Assembly: GCA_025352665.1 (NCBI GenBank)
Contig: JANXSM010000025.1
Location: 1-49,075 of the forward strand
Length of the DNA: 49,075 bases
Reading direction: 5' to 3'
DNA from: Rhodospirillales bacterium
GTDB taxonomy: Bacteria; Pseudomonadota; Alphaproteobacteria; Acetobacterales; Acetobacteraceae
Positions 7,364 through 17,300 of the stretch are shown here, piece after piece (position 1 is the first letter of the stretch; every line of letters starts with the position of its first letter). The position numbers and the translations under genes are program-made. The notes beneath the pieces were generated by a model, which was given only the letters and a program-made list of their open reading frames with translations, was not told the DNA's origin and did not search any database.

Positions 7364-7990
7364 CTAGCTCAATGCGACTTCGAGGCCGCGTTGGGTGGCG
7401 GGGCGCGCGAGCATGGTTTCGTACCAGCGTTTGACGTTGGGGAAGTCGGCGAGGTCGACCTGGTGGCGTTCGTGGCGCCAGGCCCAGCCGAGGATGGCGA
7501 AGTCGGCGATGGAGATTTCGCCTGCGAAGAATTCCGTTTGGGCGAGCCTGCGGTCGGCCACGCCGTAAAGGCGGCGGGTTTCCTTTGTGTAGCGTTCGAG
7601 GCCGTAGCGGCGATCCGCCTCGTTTTCGACGCCGAGGAAGTGGTGCACCTGGCCGGGCATGGGGCCGAAGCCTGCCATCTGCCACATCAGCCATTCCAGC
7701 ACCGTTAATTGGTCGCGTTGGGTGGCCGGCCAGAATTTGCCGGTCTTCCAGCCGAGGTAGATCAGGATCGCACCCGATTCGAAGACGGTGACGGGCTGGC
7801 CGTCTGGGCCACCACTGTCCTTGATGGCGGGGATGCGGTTGTTGGGGCTGAAGGCGAGGAAGTCCGGGTTGAACTGCTCGCCTTTGCTGATGTTGACGGG
7901 ATGGACAGTGTAGGGCAGGCCCATTTCTTCGAGGGCGACTGAGATCTTGCGGCCGTTCGGGGTATTCCAGGTCCAGAGTTCGATGCTCAT
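7364..7990 (-). CDS. Glutathione S-transferase-like protein (YfcG/Nu-class type)
   Basis: 208 aa. The thioredoxin-fold N-terminus contains TPNGRKISVALEEMG, the Thr-Pro-Asn box of the YfcG/YghU group, which are disulfide-bond reductases rather than classical conjugating GSTs. NRIPAI with the cis-Pro and VFESGAILIYL, the Glu-Ser glutathione-binding pair, follow. The all-helical C-terminal domain carries ISIADFAILGW, the N-capping box. Cytosolic. The start overlaps the stop of the upstream deacetylase gene by 4 bp (ATGA), making it the last gene of the gatCAB run. Substrate unknown. Confidence 0.9.
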   Translation of the reverse strand: MSIELWTWNTPNGRKISVALEEMGLPYTVHPVNISKGEQFNPDFLAFSPNNRIPAIKDSGGPDGQPVTVFESGAILIYLGWKTGKFWPATQRDQLTVLEWLMWQMAGFGPMPGQVHHFLGVENEADRRYGLERYTKETRRLYGVADRRLAQTEFFAGEISIADFAILGWAWRHERHQVDLADFPNVKRWYETMLARPATQRGLEVALS

Positions 7991-8787
7991 GGCGCGGGCT
8001 TTCCTGTGGCGGTGTGAAGGCCGACCCCACGGGGGTGGCCGGTGGCGATCCAGGCGAAGCGGGTTTCGGTATCGGTGTCATAGACCTGATAGCGGGGCAG
8101 GGCGAACGCCGGGTCGCCTTCCGCCATGGCGCGGGAGCCTAGAGCGAAGGCGGATTTGTAGCCGGATTTCTCAGCGGCGGCTTCAAGTGTTGCGTCGAAG
8201 ATGCCGAAGGGCCAGGCGAGTTGGTCCGCCGGCAGTTTCAGATGTTCCGTGATGGGCGCGCGGGAGTCGCTGATTTCGTGGTCGATGTAGCGGGCGTAGC
8301 CGGCGGGATCGTGCCGGGCGCGTTCGGTGTTGAAGTTGGGGTGGTCCTGGGTATGGGCCTGCACGTCGACCAAGCCGGACTGCACCATTTCCTGCAGCAT
8401 CGGCCAGGTGAGGTAGGCGCCGCCGTGTCCGATCATGGGCGGGTTGATGAACAATGTGGCTGGCAGGTTCATGCGGCGAAGGATGGGGAACATATCGGTG
8501 TAGACGCTGCGCCAACCGTCGTCTGCGGTGAGCGCCACGGCGGCGCCGACCGGTTTGCCGCCGTGCAGGGCGGCCACGGCGTCAGCCAGTTTCACGACCG
8601 CGATGTCATGGGTCTGCAGCCACCGCATCTGGGCGGTGAACACCGAGTTGGTGACGATGGTTGCGGATTTGGCGATGCTTGGGTCGAAGCGGTGGTAGGT
8701 CAGCACCGGGATCGAGGGCTGCTGGGCGGTGGCAGTGCCGAGGCTGGCGGCGAGGAGGGCCACCGCTAGGCCCGCGACGTGTTTCAT
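7987..8787 (-). CDS. Secreted polysaccharide deacetylase family protein (NodB fold)
   Basis: 266 aa with a signal peptide ([21 protein letters not shown], cleavage near residue 22). The NodB homology domain starts at VLTYHRFD. Motif 1 reads [11 protein letters not shown]: both Asp residues are kept, but the usual Phe of TFDDG is Ala. Motif 2 is [11 protein letters not shown], with two His for the metal. [11 protein letters not shown] matches the RxPxG/PFG region. It probably removes acetyl groups from an N-acetylated glycan in the periplasm or outside the cell. The start overlaps the gatB stop (ATGA), which places an envelope enzyme in a translation-related operon. Confidence 0.88.
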   Translation of the reverse strand: MKHVAGLAVALLAASLGTATAQQPSIPVLTYHRFDPSIAKSATIVTNSVFTAQMRWLQTHDIAVVKLADAVAALHGGKPVGAAVALTADDGWRSVYTDMFPILRRMNLPATLFINPPMIGHGGAYLTWPMLQEMVQSGLVDVQAHTQDHPNFNTERARHDPAGYARYIDHEISDSRAPITEHLKLPADQLAWPFGIFDATLEAAAEKSGYKSAFALGSRAMAEGDPAFALPRYQVYDTDTETRFAWIATGHPRGVGLHTATGKPAP

Positions 8788-10235
8788 GACAGGCGGGCCT
8801 TGAGCGCTTCGTTGACCAAGGCCGGGTTGCCCTTGCCGGCCATGGCCTTCATCACCTGGCCGACGAAGAAGCCGAACAGCTTTTCGGCACCGGCTTTATA
8901 TTGCGCCACTTTGTCGGCGTTGGCCGCGAGCACGGCATCGACGGCGGCATCGATCGCGCCGGTGTCGGTGACCTGGCGCAGGCCCTTTGCCTCGACGATG
9001 ACGCCAGCCGCTTGCCCGGTTTCAACCATCGCCTCGAACACCTCCTTGGCGATGCGGCCGTTGATGGTTTTGTCGGCGATCAGGTCGATCAGGCCCGCAA
9101 GGTTTGCGGCGGTGACCGGGCTGTCCTCAATGGTGCGGCCCGTGCGGTTCAGGGCGGCAAAGAAGTCGCCCATCATCCAGTTGGCGGCGAGCTTGGCATC
9201 GCGCCCGGTTGCCACCGTTTCGTAGAAATCGGCGGTTGCCTGCTCCATCACGAGGATACGGGCGTCATAGGCGGACAGCCCGTAGTCGCGCACGAAACGC
9301 GCGGTTTTGGCGTCTGGCAGTTCCGGCAGCCTGGACTTCAGTTCATCGACCCAGGCCTGTTCCAGCACCAGCGGCAGCAAGTCGGGGTCGGGGAAGTATC
9401 GGTAGTCATGCGCGTCTTCCTTGGAGCGCATCGAGCGGGTTTCGTTGCGCGTGGGATCGAACAGGCGGGTTTCCTGCACGACGTCGCCGCCATCTTCCCA
9501 CACTCCGATCTGGCGCTTGGCCTCGGCTTCCACAGCGAGCATGACGAAGCGAATGGAGTTCACGTTCTTGATTTCGCAGCGGGTGCGGAAATCCTCGCCA
9601 GCCTTGCGGACGGACACGTTGACGTCGGCGCGCATCGAGCCTTCGTCCATGTTGCCGTCGCAAGTGCCGAGATAGCGAAGAACCTGGCGCAGCTTGGTGA
9701 GATAGGCGCCGGCTTCCTCGGGAGAGCGGATGTCTGGCTCGCTGACGATTTCCATCAGCGCCACGCCGGAGCGGTTGAGATCGATGAAGCTGCGGCTGGG
9801 GTCTTGGTCGTGCAGGCTTTTGCCGGCGTCTTGTTCCAGATGCAGTCGGGTGACGCCGATCTGCTTGGTGGAGCCGTCGGCGAGCGTTACTTCCACCACG
9901 CCCTTGCCCACGACGGGATGGGCGAACTGGCTGATCTGATAGCCCTGCGGCAAGTCGGCGTAGAAGTAGTTCTTGCGATCGAACCGGCTCCACAGGTTGA
10001 TTTCGGCGTTGAGTCCGAGACCGGTGCGCACGGCTTGGGCGACGCATTCACGGTTGATCACCGGGAGCATGCCGGGGAAGGCGGCGTCGACGAAGCTGAC
10101 CTGGGTGTTGGGTTCCGCGCCGTAGGCGGCCGAGGCGCCGCTGAACAGTTTGGATTTGCTGATCACCTGGGCGTGGACTTCAAGCCCGCACACGATCTCC
10201 CAGGTGCCAGTGCTGCCTTCGAGTGTATAGGCCAT
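8784..10235 (-). CDS. gatB: Aspartyl/glutamyl-tRNA(Asn/Gln) amidotransferase subunit B
   Basis: 483 aa, standard length. The signature ETGLEVHAQ-type start is present as [39 protein letters not shown] and [14 protein letters not shown] are diagnostic GatB blocks of the cradle domain, followed by the YqeY-like helical tail ([19 protein letters not shown]). GatB phosphorylates the misacylated Glu-tRNA(Gln) or Asp-tRNA(Asn), and ammonia from GatA completes the amidation. The gene follows gatA by 3 bp. Confidence 0.98.
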   Translation of the reverse strand: MAYTLEGSTGTWEIVCGLEVHAQVISKSKLFSGASAAYGAEPNTQVSFVDAAFPGMLPVINRECVAQAVRTGLGLNAEINLWSRFDRKNYFYADLPQGYQISQFAHPVVGKGVVEVTLADGSTKQIGVTRLHLEQDAGKSLHDQDPSRSFIDLNRSGVALMEIVSEPDIRSPEEAGAYLTKLRQVLRYLGTCDGNMDEGSMRADVNVSVRKAGEDFRTRCEIKNVNSIRFVMLAVEAEAKRQIGVWEDGGDVVQETRLFDPTRNETRSMRSKEDAHDYRYFPDPDLLPLVLEQAWVDELKSRLPELPDAKTARFVRDYGLSAYDARILVMEQATADFYETVATGRDAKLAANWMMGDFFAALNRTGRTIEDSPVTAANLAGLIDLIADKTINGRIAKEVFEAMVETGQAAGVIVEAKGLRQVTDTGAIDAAVDAVLAANADKVAQYKAGAEKLFGFFVGQVMKAMAGKGNPALVNEALKARLS

Positions 10236-10238
10236 GGC

Positions 10239-11711
10239 TCAGGCTCCCGCGCGCAAATTGGGCAGCGTTGAAAAACCGGCGGCGCGTTCGATGGCCGCAC
10301 CCACGGCGAACACGGTTTCCTCATCGAACGGGCGACCGATGATCTGCAATCCGAGCGGCAGGCCCTGTGCGTCCAGCCCGGCGGGCACGGACATGGCAGG
10401 CAGGCCCGCCATGTTGACCGGCACGGTGAAGATGTCGTTGAGATACATGGTGATGGGGTCGTCCATCTTTTCGCCCTGGCCGAAAGCGGCGGAGGGCGTG
10501 GCTGGGGTCAGCAACGCATCCACCGTTTCGAAGGCTTCGGTGAAGTCGCGCAGCATCAGCGCGCGTACCTTTTGGGCGCGCAGGTAATAGGCATCGTAAT
10601 AGCCAGCCGACAGCACGTAGGTGCCGATCAGGATGCGACGCTGCACCTCGGCGCCAAAACCGTCGGCGCGGGTGTTCTCGTAGAGCTCAGTGAGGTCGCG
10701 GCCAGGGGTGCGGGCGCCGAAGCGGACGCCGTCGTAGCGGGCGAGGTTGGAGGAGGCTTCGGCGGGAGCGACGATGTAGTAGGTGGCCAGGCCGTATTTG
10801 GTGTGCGGCAGCGAGACGTCGACGATTTCGGCGCCGGCCTCGCGCAGCCAGTCGAGACCCTGGCGCCATAGCGCGTCGATTTCCGGGGGCATGCCGTCCA
10901 GCCGGTATTCGCGGGGCACGCCAATGCGCAGGCCCTTGACGCCGCGTTTGCAGGCGGCGGCGAAGTCGGGCACCGCAATGTCGGCGCTGGTGCTGTCCTT
11001 GGGGTCGAAGCCTGCCATGGAGCCGAGCAAGACCGCGGCGTCCTCCACCGTGCGGGCGACCGGGCCGGCCTGGTCGAGCGAGGAGGCGAAGGCGACCACG
11101 CCCCAGCGCGAGCAGCGGCCATAGGTCGGCTTGATGCCGACGATGCCGCAGAACGCCGCCGGCTGGCGGATCGAGCCGCCAGTGTCAGTGGCGGTGGCGC
11201 CAAGTGCCATGCGCGCGGCGACGGCTGCAGCCGAGCCGCCGGAGGAGCCGCCGGGGACCAGGGGGCGGTTGTCGCCACGGCGAGTCCAGGGGTTGGTGAC
11301 ACAGCCGTAGGCCGAGGTCATGTTGGACGATCCCATGGCGAACTCGTCCATGTTCGCCTTGCCGAGGAAGATCGCGCCGTCGCGCAGCAGGTTGGCGGTG
11401 ACGGTGCTTTCGTAGGGCGGAATGAACGGCGACAGGATCTTGCTGCCCGCGGTGGTGCGGACGCCCTTGGTGCAGAACAAATCCTTGATGGCGAGCGGAA
11501 TGCCACACAGGGGGCCAGCCTCGCCTTTGGCCAGCGAGATGTCGGCGGCATCGGCCTGGGCTAGCGCTGCTTCGGGCAGCGTGGTGATGTAGGCGTTGAT
11601 GTCAGGGTTGAGCTTTTCGATGGCGCCGAGATAGGCCGTCGTCAGCTCGCGCGCGCTGAACTTTTTCGCGGCCAAAGCGTCGCGGGCGGCGACGAGGGAG
11701 AGGTCGAACAT
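10239..11711 (-). CDS. gatA: Aspartyl/glutamyl-tRNA(Asn/Gln) amidotransferase subunit A
   Basis: 490 aa from ATG 11711 ([13 protein letters not shown]). The frame stays open far upstream, but the longer version is noncoding. The amidase-signature triad is visible: Lys in [13 protein letters not shown], Ser in [13 protein letters not shown] and the nucleophile Ser in [12 protein letters not shown]. It hydrolyses glutamine and channels ammonia to GatB. The start overlaps the gatC stop (ATGA at 11711). Confidence 0.98.
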   Translation of the reverse strand: MFDLSLVAARDALAAKKFSARELTTAYLGAIEKLNPDINAYITTLPEAALAQADAADISLAKGEAGPLCGIPLAIKDLFCTKGVRTTAGSKILSPFIPPYESTVTANLLRDGAIFLGKANMDEFAMGSSNMTSAYGCVTNPWTRRGDNRPLVPGGSSGGSAAAVAARMALGATATDTGGSIRQPAAFCGIVGIKPTYGRCSRWGVVAFASSLDQAGPVARTVEDAAVLLGSMAGFDPKDSTSADIAVPDFAAACKRGVKGLRIGVPREYRLDGMPPEIDALWRQGLDWLREAGAEIVDVSLPHTKYGLATYYIVAPAEASSNLARYDGVRFGARTPGRDLTELYENTRADGFGAEVQRRILIGTYVLSAGYYDAYYLRAQKVRALMLRDFTEAFETVDALLTPATPSAAFGQGEKMDDPITMYLNDIFTVPVNMAGLPAMSVPAGLDAQGLPLGLQIIGRPFDEETVFAVGAAIERAAGFSTLPNLRAGA

Positions 11712-11998
11712 CACTCGACCACCTTCGGCACGGCATAGAACGGCCCTTCGCGATCCGGCGCGTTGGACAGCACCGCCTCCTGCAAATTGCCATCGGTGAC
11801 CACGTCGTCGCGCAGCCGCATGGCCATCATGGCGGCGCCGGTGAGCGGTGCGACGCCATCGACATTCACCTCGTTGAGCTGTTCGATCCAGCTGAGGATG
11901 CCGTTCAGGTCGCCTTGCATCTGGGCCACCTGCGTGTCGTCGATACGCAGGCGGGACAGGCGGGCAATGCGACGGACGGTCGCGGGATCGAGCGACAT
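11711..11998 (-). CDS. gatC: Aspartyl/glutamyl-tRNA(Asn/Gln) amidotransferase subunit C
   Basis: 95 aa, standard size. It begins [20 protein letters not shown], the typical GatC start, continues with [23 protein letters not shown], and ends in the belt segment [10 protein letters not shown] that wraps the A/B interface. First gene of the five-gene run gatC-gatA-gatB-deacetylase-GST. Its promoter must lie in the 47 bp shared with the divergent ruvX gene or just inside it. Confidence 0.97.
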   Translation of the reverse strand: MSLDPATVRRIARLSRLRIDDTQVAQMQGDLNGILSWIEQLNEVNVDGVAPLTGAAMMAMRLRDDVVTDGNLQEAVLSNAPDREGPFYAVPKVVE

Positions 11999-12045
11999 GG
12001 GGATCCTTGTTGGTGTTCGGGTGATGGCGGACCATAAACGCGCCC

Positions 12046-12534
12046 ATGCCCCTGTTCAACATGACCGCCCTGCGCGCCAGCCTCGCTTCCGGACAACGCC
12101 TGCTTGGGCTGGACCCCGGCAGCCGGGTGATCGGCATTTCCCTGTCCGACGTCGGGCTGATGCTGGCAAGCCCGTACGGGCGGGTGCCGCGCGGCAAGCT
12201 TGCGGCGACGGCTGAGGCGATCGGCCGGATCGCGCGGCGGGAGGGTGCCTTCGGCCTGGTGGTGGGGCTGCCGCTGTCGCTCGATGGCAGTGCGGGGCCG
12301 GCGGCGCAGGCGGCGCGGGACTGGGCGCATGCGCTGTCGACGGCGACCGGGCTGCCGGCGGCGCTGTACGACGAGCGGCTGTCCTCCGCCGCGGTCAATC
12401 GTTTCCTGACCGGCGAGGCCGACATGACCCGCAAGCGGCGCTCGGAAGTGGTCGACCAGATGGCGGCCGCGTATATGTTGCAGGCGGCGCTCGACGCCTC
12501 CATTCCGGATGTGACGGAGCCTGATGCGGAATGA
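12046..12534 (+). CDS. ruvX: Putative pre-16S rRNA nuclease / Holliday junction resolvase family
   Basis: 162 aa, YqgF/RuvX family with an RNase H fold. Acidic catalytic positions are seen in [14 protein letters not shown] (Asp23), in [11 protein letters not shown] and in [12 protein letters not shown], and [14 protein letters not shown] is the family glycine block. Known homologues trim 16S rRNA 5' ends; a Holliday-junction role was proposed earlier. Divergent from gatC with 47 bp between starts. An internal start at Met6 is also possible. Confidence 0.95.
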   Translation: MPLFNMTALRASLASGQRLLGLDPGSRVIGISLSDVGLMLASPYGRVPRGKLAATAEAIGRIARREGAFGLVVGLPLSLDGSAGPAAQAARDWAHALSTATGLPAALYDERLSSAAVNRFLTGEADMTRKRRSEVVDQMAAAYMLQAALDASIPDVTEPDAE

Positions 12535-12558
12535 TCGCGGGGCGGGATTGGAACTGAT

Positions 12559-13758
12559 GTGCAACGCGCGCTGCTGATCTGCGGGCTGGTCCGCAATCCC
12601 GCGCATTTCGCGGCCTACCTTGAAGGTGTCGGGCGGCTGGCCATTCCCGGGCTGCGCGTCATCTTTTCGACCTGGACCGGCGAGCTCGGCGCCTATCCGG
12701 GGATTGCGGAGCTGCTGGCACGGCTGGGCGCGCATGTGGTGGAGCAGGATCCGCCCGACCTGAAGCTGCCCGGGCACATCCTGCACCAGGCGCTGAGTCT
12801 GGAGCTGGGCCTGTCGCTGCTGACGGATGATGTGTTCGTGCTGAAGACCCGGCCCGACATCTGCGGCGTGATGGATGTGGTGCATTTCATGCAGCGCGTG
12901 CCGGAGCCTTTGGAGCCCGCGCGGCTGCCGTGCCCGTTCACGCACCGCGTGCTGGTGGCCGGCATGTTCGCGGCGCACCCGACCTATATCAACGATATCA
13001 TCTTCGCGGGCCTGGCTGGCGACCTGCGCTGGCTGGCCGGGCTGCCGATGGTGTTCGGCGCCAAATACCCTCGGCTGGCGCCGGAGCAATGGCTATGGGC
13101 GACCGCCTTTGCGCCAGGCAACGCGGTGTTGGATGCCTATCTGTCGGTCAACCCTGGCCTGGTGTTCTCAGACGCTGCGCGCAATGCCGCGTTGCGTGCG
13201 GTGTTGCTGGATTCCCCGTTGTTCGCCCGGGCCATCGCGACCAGCGCGATCCTGGCGCATGACGCCCTGGGGTTCCTGTTTCCCGACCCGCAGGCGGAGG
13301 TGACGCAGGCGGCCTGTGACGCCTGCACGCTGGAAGCGCTGCTGTGGGACGATTTGCCGGTGCCGACGCTGTTCTATCATCCGTTGGCGATGACCAACAC
13401 GTTGGGATCGCAGGGATTGGCCGAGGCGATCTATGGCGGCCGCCTGCAGGCTTCGGCTTTCGGCGCGCGCGTGGCCGAGGCGATCGCGGAATACGCGCGG
13501 GGCGGCGAGGTGCTGATGGCGAGCGAGCGGCCGATGCTGGCGGCGGAGGCGGCGCAGCTGGCAGCACTGCTGCGCGAGCGGGTGGGGATCGGCGACGCGC
13601 AGATCCTGGTGGAGACGCCACTTGGCAGCCAGGTGCGACGCGGGCCGCCGGCGTGGCGGCCGGGCGGCGATGCCGAGGGGAGCGCGGCCCTGGAGCAGCA
13701 GATCAACCAGATGCGACGGACGATCGACGCCCTTACGGCACGGCTGGCGGGGCGCTGA
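12559..13758 (+). CDS. Possible WavE-like glycan biosynthesis protein
   Basis: 399 aa with GTG start (GTG CAA CGC). No in-frame ATG fits better. Residues 1-90 contain [16 protein letters not shown] and, further on, [11 protein letters not shown]. The STW.G and KTR.D pair resembles WavE/LPS-biosynthesis proteins that adopt a glycosyltransferase-like fold. No signal peptide is seen. The C-terminal 30 residues ([21 protein letters not shown]) look like a short coiled coil. Its 3' end overlaps the convergent HD-hydrolase gene by 26 bp. The function call is a resemblance only. Confidence 0.55.
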   Translation: MQRALLICGLVRNPAHFAAYLEGVGRLAIPGLRVIFSTWTGELGAYPGIAELLARLGAHVVEQDPPDLKLPGHILHQALSLELGLSLLTDDVFVLKTRPDICGVMDVVHFMQRVPEPLEPARLPCPFTHRVLVAGMFAAHPTYINDIIFAGLAGDLRWLAGLPMVFGAKYPRLAPEQWLWATAFAPGNAVLDAYLSVNPGLVFSDAARNAALRAVLLDSPLFARAIATSAILAHDALGFLFPDPQAEVTQAACDACTLEALLWDDLPVPTLFYHPLAMTNTLGSQGLAEAIYGGRLQASAFGARVAEAIAEYARGGEVLMASERPMLAAEAAQLAALLRERVGIGDAQILVETPLGSQVRRGPPAWRPGGDAEGSAALEQQINQMRRTIDALTARLAGR

Positions 13759-14572
13759 GCGAGGCGAGCCTGCTGCGGTGGATCGCCATCGCCTCCGCGT
13801 GGGGCAGCCGGTCGAGGGCCGGGTCCAGGGCTGCGAGCTGCCGGGCGATGCTGGTGTGCAGGCCGAGCGCGCAACCAGCCGGCGTGGGAGTTGCGTAGGC
13901 GGTGAGGAAGCTGTGCCGTCGCGCAAAGCTTGTGACCAGGGCCGCGCGGGGCGCATCCCACGGGCACCATTCGGTGGCGAGCAGGTGCGACAGGGTCCAG
14001 CCGAGTTCCGGCAGCAGGCTTGCCAGCACGTCGGCTTCGTTGGCGATGGCGGCGAGGATGTCCTGCGGCTGGGCGCCGCTGGCACGGGCGCGTGCCAGGT
14101 TCTGTGGCACCCGGCCGGCTTCGGTGGCATGGATGACCGCGCGCAGCACGGCCCGGTCCGCTGCGGGGAGCGTTGCGGCGAGGGCTTCCACCCGTTCGGC
14201 GGCGCGCTGCTCGAGCGCGCCGCCCAGGCCCAGTGAGCCGTCATGGCCGAGATCGTGGCCGAGCATGGCGAGCACGCCGAGGGTTGCGAGCTCGGCGGAC
14301 ACCAGACCGAGCCGCCGGGCCTCGGCGCATAGCAGCGCCATTGCGGTCACGGTTTCAGCGACATGGTGGCGATTGTGATAGGCGGGCTCGCCCAGGCGGT
14401 TGGCATCGTCATCGAGTGCGTGGGCCAGGGCGAGGGCCACCGCGTTCAACGCCGGGTCGTGGCAGGTCCACCCCGCGAGGGGGTTGGGGGCGGCGCTGCG
14501 TTCCTTGAGGAACGTCTTTTCGAGCGCTTCGAGATGGTCCAGAGCAGCCTCCACCCTGTTTGGCAGAGACAT
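13733..14572 (-). CDS. HD-domain phosphohydrolase
   Basis: 279 aa from ATG 14572 (MSLPNRVEAALDHL). Upstream codons are open but lack family character. PAYHNRHHVAETV (His66, His69, His70) and MLGHDLGHDG (His106, Asp107) are the metal ligands of the HD/PDEase fold, as in cyclic-nucleotide-phosphodiesterase-like proteins (H.RxH and HDxxH-type spacing). It probably hydrolyses a phosphoester of a nucleotide; the substrate is unknown. Cytosolic. The gene is divergent from a small membrane-protein gene and overlaps its convergent neighbour by 26 bp at the 3' end. Confidence 0.75.
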   Translation of the reverse strand: MSLPNRVEAALDHLEALEKTFLKERSAAPNPLAGWTCHDPALNAVALALAHALDDDANRLGEPAYHNRHHVAETVTAMALLCAEARRLGLVSAELATLGVLAMLGHDLGHDGSLGLGGALEQRAAERVEALAATLPAADRAVLRAVIHATEAGRVPQNLARARASGAQPQDILAAIANEADVLASLLPELGWTLSHLLATEWCPWDAPRAALVTSFARRHSFLTAYATPTPAGCALGLHTSIARQLAALDPALDRLPHAEAMAIHRSRLASLSAPPAVP

Positions 14573-14597
14573 TAGAATACGAAAACCGACTTTTCCA

Positions 14598-14607
14598 GAT
14601 ACGTATC
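14598..14607. promoter_or_regulatory. Perfect GATACGTATC palindrome in a divergent promoter region
   Basis: A 10-bp perfect palindrome sits 26 bp upstream of the HD-hydrolase start. A half match, GATACGTAG, is near 14699-14707, in front of the divergent membrane-protein gene. This is a possible operator for one or both genes, based on symmetry and position only. Confidence 0.3.
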
Positions 14608-14744
14608 GAAAACTGTGATGACGTTCGAATGGTTCAGGAGCCCGCATTCCGGCTATTTTTCCGCCCGAGCGGGCGATGCGACGCTACTCGCACGTAAAGA
14701 TACGTAGTTGCATTTTCCGGCATTTTGTCGTTCTTGATAAGTTC

Positions 14745-15371
14745 ATGTTTGAAAATCTCCTCCCTTCCTTGACCGACCGGATCTCGCTGTCCCTGCGTGG
14801 GCTGCGCGCGGCGGTGGCTGAGCGGATGGCGGGGAATGCGGTGGCGGTAGCGTTGATCACGCTGATCTATTTCAAGCTGCAACGGATCGAGGATCGGGTC
14901 CTGTGGCTGATAGCGGCGGCGCGGGAGGGGCGGCTTCGTGGCGGCTGGGCCTGCCCTGGGCGGGCCCCGGCGGTGCGTGTGAAGGTTTCGGCTCCGCCTG
15001 TGCTGTCGTTGCCGCGCGGGTTTGCCTGGCTGGTGCGGCTGGTGCCGTACAAGGCCGCCGGGTATGGCAGCCAGCTGCGCCACCTGTTTGGCGATGCTGA
15101 GATGGTAGCATTGCTGGCGGCCTCGCCGCAGCTGCGCAAGGCGTTGCGTCCGCTGTGCCGGATGCTGGGGATAGAGCCGGCGCTGTTGGTCCCGGTCGCA
15201 CCGGTCGCACCGGTGGCGGACATGGTTTCCGCTGATGGCGATATTTCTCCGGGCGATCCGCCCGCGGGCATCGTGGTGGCGCTCGGCAGTCGGGCCGATC
15301 TGGAGGTTGGGGTCGGGTCCGGGCGTGGCCGCACCGGGCCCGGAGAAGAATGGTGGATTTTTCGAAGCTGA
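14745..15371 (+). CDS. Hypothetical protein with one predicted membrane helix
   Basis: 208 aa from ATG 14745 (MFENLLPSLTDRISL). A start at 14676 is open but less family-like. Residues about 29-50 (MAGNAVAVALITLIYFKLQRI) form one predicted membrane helix, followed by DRVLWLIAAAREGRLRGG. A second conserved block is FGDAEMVALLAASPQLRKAL with RPLCRMLGI. I recognise this layout from unnamed Acetobacteraceae proteins but know no function. A degenerate relative is at 33042-33470. The C-terminal 40 residues are Gly/Asp-rich. Confidence 0.65.
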   Translation: MFENLLPSLTDRISLSLRGLRAAVAERMAGNAVAVALITLIYFKLQRIEDRVLWLIAAAREGRLRGGWACPGRAPAVRVKVSAPPVLSLPRGFAWLVRLVPYKAAGYGSQLRHLFGDAEMVALLAASPQLRKALRPLCRMLGIEPALLVPVAPVAPVADMVSADGDISPGDPPAGIVVALGSRADLEVGVGSGRGRTGPGEEWWIFRS

Positions 15372-15581
15372 GTGAACGAAATGCTTTCGCTGGCTTAAAA
15401 CGTTACGATATCATAATAAACTGGGCTCATCCGGCGGTATCGTGCCAGATCGCGGTTTTCCCGCCGGCATCAGAGCGGTCGCGGGGCTAGCAGCGGTGAA
15501 GATTCGCTGATTTCAACCTGACCAACGCGCAGCCGCAGGCATCGCGCACGGCTTGGCGGATCCCGCGGCTCAGCGCCTCGC
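15372..15581. other. Gene-free convergent spacer
   Basis: 210 bases between two convergent genes. A small CGAAA/TTTCG symmetry near 15380-15395 is too short to call a terminator. No coding frame or RNA gene is seen. Confidence 0.4.
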
Positions 15582-15860
15582 TCAGCTGACCTTGACGCCT
15601 TTCCAGAAGGCGAGCCGCCCCTTGATCTGCTTGGCGGCATCCTTCGGCTCGGCGTAGTACCAGACCGCGTTCTCGTTGGTCTTGCCGTCGACGGTGAGCG
15701 AATAATAATTCGCCGTGCCCTTCCAGGGGCACGCGCTGGTGTGCTGGCTCGGGGTGGTCACGCCCGGTGCAAGTGCGGCTGCCGGGAAATAGGCGTTGCC
15801 TTCGACCGTGACGATATCGTTGCTCTCGGCAATCACCTTGCCATTCCATTCCGCCTTCAT
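15582..15860 (-). CDS. DUF427 domain protein
   Basis: 92 aa. It starts MKAEWNGKVIAES and contains the family blocks GNAYFPAAAL, TSACPWKGTANYYSL and VWYYAEPKDAAKQIKG. The small DUF427 beta-barrel fold has no established reaction; the conserved CPWKG Cys/Trp patch is present. The start overlaps the UdgX stop by ATGA (15857-15860), so it is co-translated with a DNA-repair protein and may share its regulation. Confidence 0.92.
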   Translation of the reverse strand: MKAEWNGKVIAESNDIVTVEGNAYFPAAALAPGVTTPSQHTSACPWKGTANYYSLTVDGKTNENAVWYYAEPKDAAKQIKGRLAFWKGVKVS

Positions 15861-17299
15861 GTCGCAGCACTCCTGTTGTTCACCAAAGTCGCCGCCGTAC
15901 GAAGGTCTGCCACGAAGGCCGCGTATTCGCGGATCTTGGCGCTCTCGTCCGGCAGTCGTAGCAGAAAGGAGGGGTGGACGGTCAGGAGTGCAACCCCTTG
16001 TGGCCGCTGTTCCGTTGGCAGCGGCATGGGGCGGCCGCGTTCGCGCAAGACGGCGACGGGCCGACCCAGCACGGCGCGGCCGGCGGAACCGCCGAGCAGC
16101 ACGGTGACGGCGGGCGCCACGTTGGCGCGCTCGATGTCGAGCCACCAGCGGCAGGCGGCAATTTCGGAGGCATCGGGCGACTGGTGCAGGCGCCGCTTGC
16201 CGCGGGGGGTAAATTTGAAGTGTTTCACGGCGTTGGTGACGTAGAGCTGCCGGCGGTCCAGACCGGCTTCCTGCAGTGCACGGTCGAGCAGCTGTCCGGC
16301 TGGGCCGATGAAGGGGCGGCCGGCGAGGTCTTCCTGGTCGCCGGCCTGTTCGCCGATCAGCATGATTGCAGCGTCGGTGGGGCCTTCGCCGAAGACAATC
16401 TGGGTCGCAGACGCCCATAGCGGGCAACGCCGGCACTGCGTGGCTTCGGCCCGTGCCTCGGCCAGCGAGCTCTGGTCCGGGAGCGGCAAAGGACGATGCG
16501 AGCGCTTGGTGGGCCGCGGCGGCGATAGAGTCGGCGTGTCGATCATGGCCTGGGTTCGAGCGGCGGCACTTGCGATCAGCTCTGGAATGGCGGCGGCCTC
16601 GGGCAGGTTCTTCCAGTATTTGCGGGGCATTTCGGACAGCATGGCGCCGATCTTGAGTCGCGCCGGATTGAAGATGGCGCTGAAGTAAACTTGCCAATAT
16701 TCCGCCAGATGATCGTCGTCCGGTACATCCTTTGGCGATGCGCCAGCGGTGAAACTGAGCGCAGTGCCGTCCCAGTGCGCGCTGCGATAGGGGGTGAGGA
16801 TGGACCAGGTCATGCCGGCGAAGCAGCGGACGAAGAAGTCCGCATTGGCCTCGACGATATAATGTTGCGGCTCGAACCAGGCGACATGGCTGGTGGCGCC
16901 GTCCGTGGTCACTTCGCGAAAGCGAAGGAAGGCGCGCATTTTATGGGTGTCTCGGCGCACTGACTGGGCGAGCCTTCTCGCGCGATCGACATCGGGGTCG
17001 GTGATCTGCTCCAGCAGGTAACGTTCGCCTTGCGCGGTCCGCCAGATCAGCCGGTAGAGCAGCGCGAAGCGCGCCGGCGCATGGGCCTGGATGACGGTTT
17101 CGGCCAAGGTGACCAAGGCGCGAGGCAGGCGCAGCTCCAGAGTGGGCGGGGGCAGGGAGGTCACGGCTCCGAACAGATCGTCCTCGGCGCAGACCGACCA
17201 GACGATGTCCGCGGGTGGGATCTCGGCCGAAACCAAGGCGCGGGCGGCGGTGCGAAAGCCCTTCCAGTCCACCTCATGCTCGAGCACGATGCCGGCCAT
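15857..17299 (-). CDS. UdgX-type uracil-DNA binding protein fused to a DUF4130 (TIGR03915) domain
   Basis: 480 aa in two parts. Residues 1 to about 260 match the DUF4130/TIGR03915 repair-associated domain (RDTHKMRAFLRFREV, WFEPQHYIVEANADFFVRC, YWKNLPEA). Residues about 285-470 are a family-4-like UDG domain: CRRCPLW for the Fe-S cluster, GEQAGDQEDLAGRPFIGPAG as motif A, VKHFKFTPRGKRRLHQSP and HPSFLLRLPD. The KRRLH stretch is the UdgX-specific R-loop. In mycobacterial UdgX its His forms a covalent bond to the DNA after uracil removal, so this protein is predicted to seal uracil sites by crosslinking. It lies 1 bp after the radical SAM gene. Confidence 0.93.
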   Translation of the reverse strand: MAGIVLEHEVDWKGFRTAARALVSAEIPPADIVWSVCAEDDLFGAVTSLPPPTLELRLPRALVTLAETVIQAHAPARFALLYRLIWRTAQGERYLLEQITDPDVDRARRLAQSVRRDTHKMRAFLRFREVTTDGATSHVAWFEPQHYIVEANADFFVRCFAGMTWSILTPYRSAHWDGTALSFTAGASPKDVPDDDHLAEYWQVYFSAIFNPARLKIGAMLSEMPRKYWKNLPEAAAIPELIASAAARTQAMIDTPTLSPPRPTKRSHRPLPLPDQSSLAEARAEATQCRRCPLWASATQIVFGEGPTDAAIMLIGEQAGDQEDLAGRPFIGPAGQLLDRALQEAGLDRRQLYVTNAVKHFKFTPRGKRRLHQSPDASEIAACRWWLDIERANVAPAVTVLLGGSAGRAVLGRPVAVLRERGRPMPLPTEQRPQGVALLTVHPSFLLRLPDESAKIREYAAFVADLRTAATLVNNRSAAT

Positions 17300-17300
17300 G

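Noticed and set aside
8901-10271. 456-codon open frame on the plus strand opposite gatB
   Set aside because: It is the antisense shadow of a strongly conserved gene, with low-complexity GC-driven composition and no domain.
11712-12596. Upstream extension of gatA giving a 785-aa product
   Set aside because: The extension overlaps gatC and ruvX, has no family similarity, and the ATG at 11711 overlapping the gatC stop gives a normal GatA.
11905-13089. Long minus-strand frame opposite ruvX and the WavE-like gene
   Set aside because: Composition is typical of an antisense frame in high-GC DNA, and the plus-strand genes are real.
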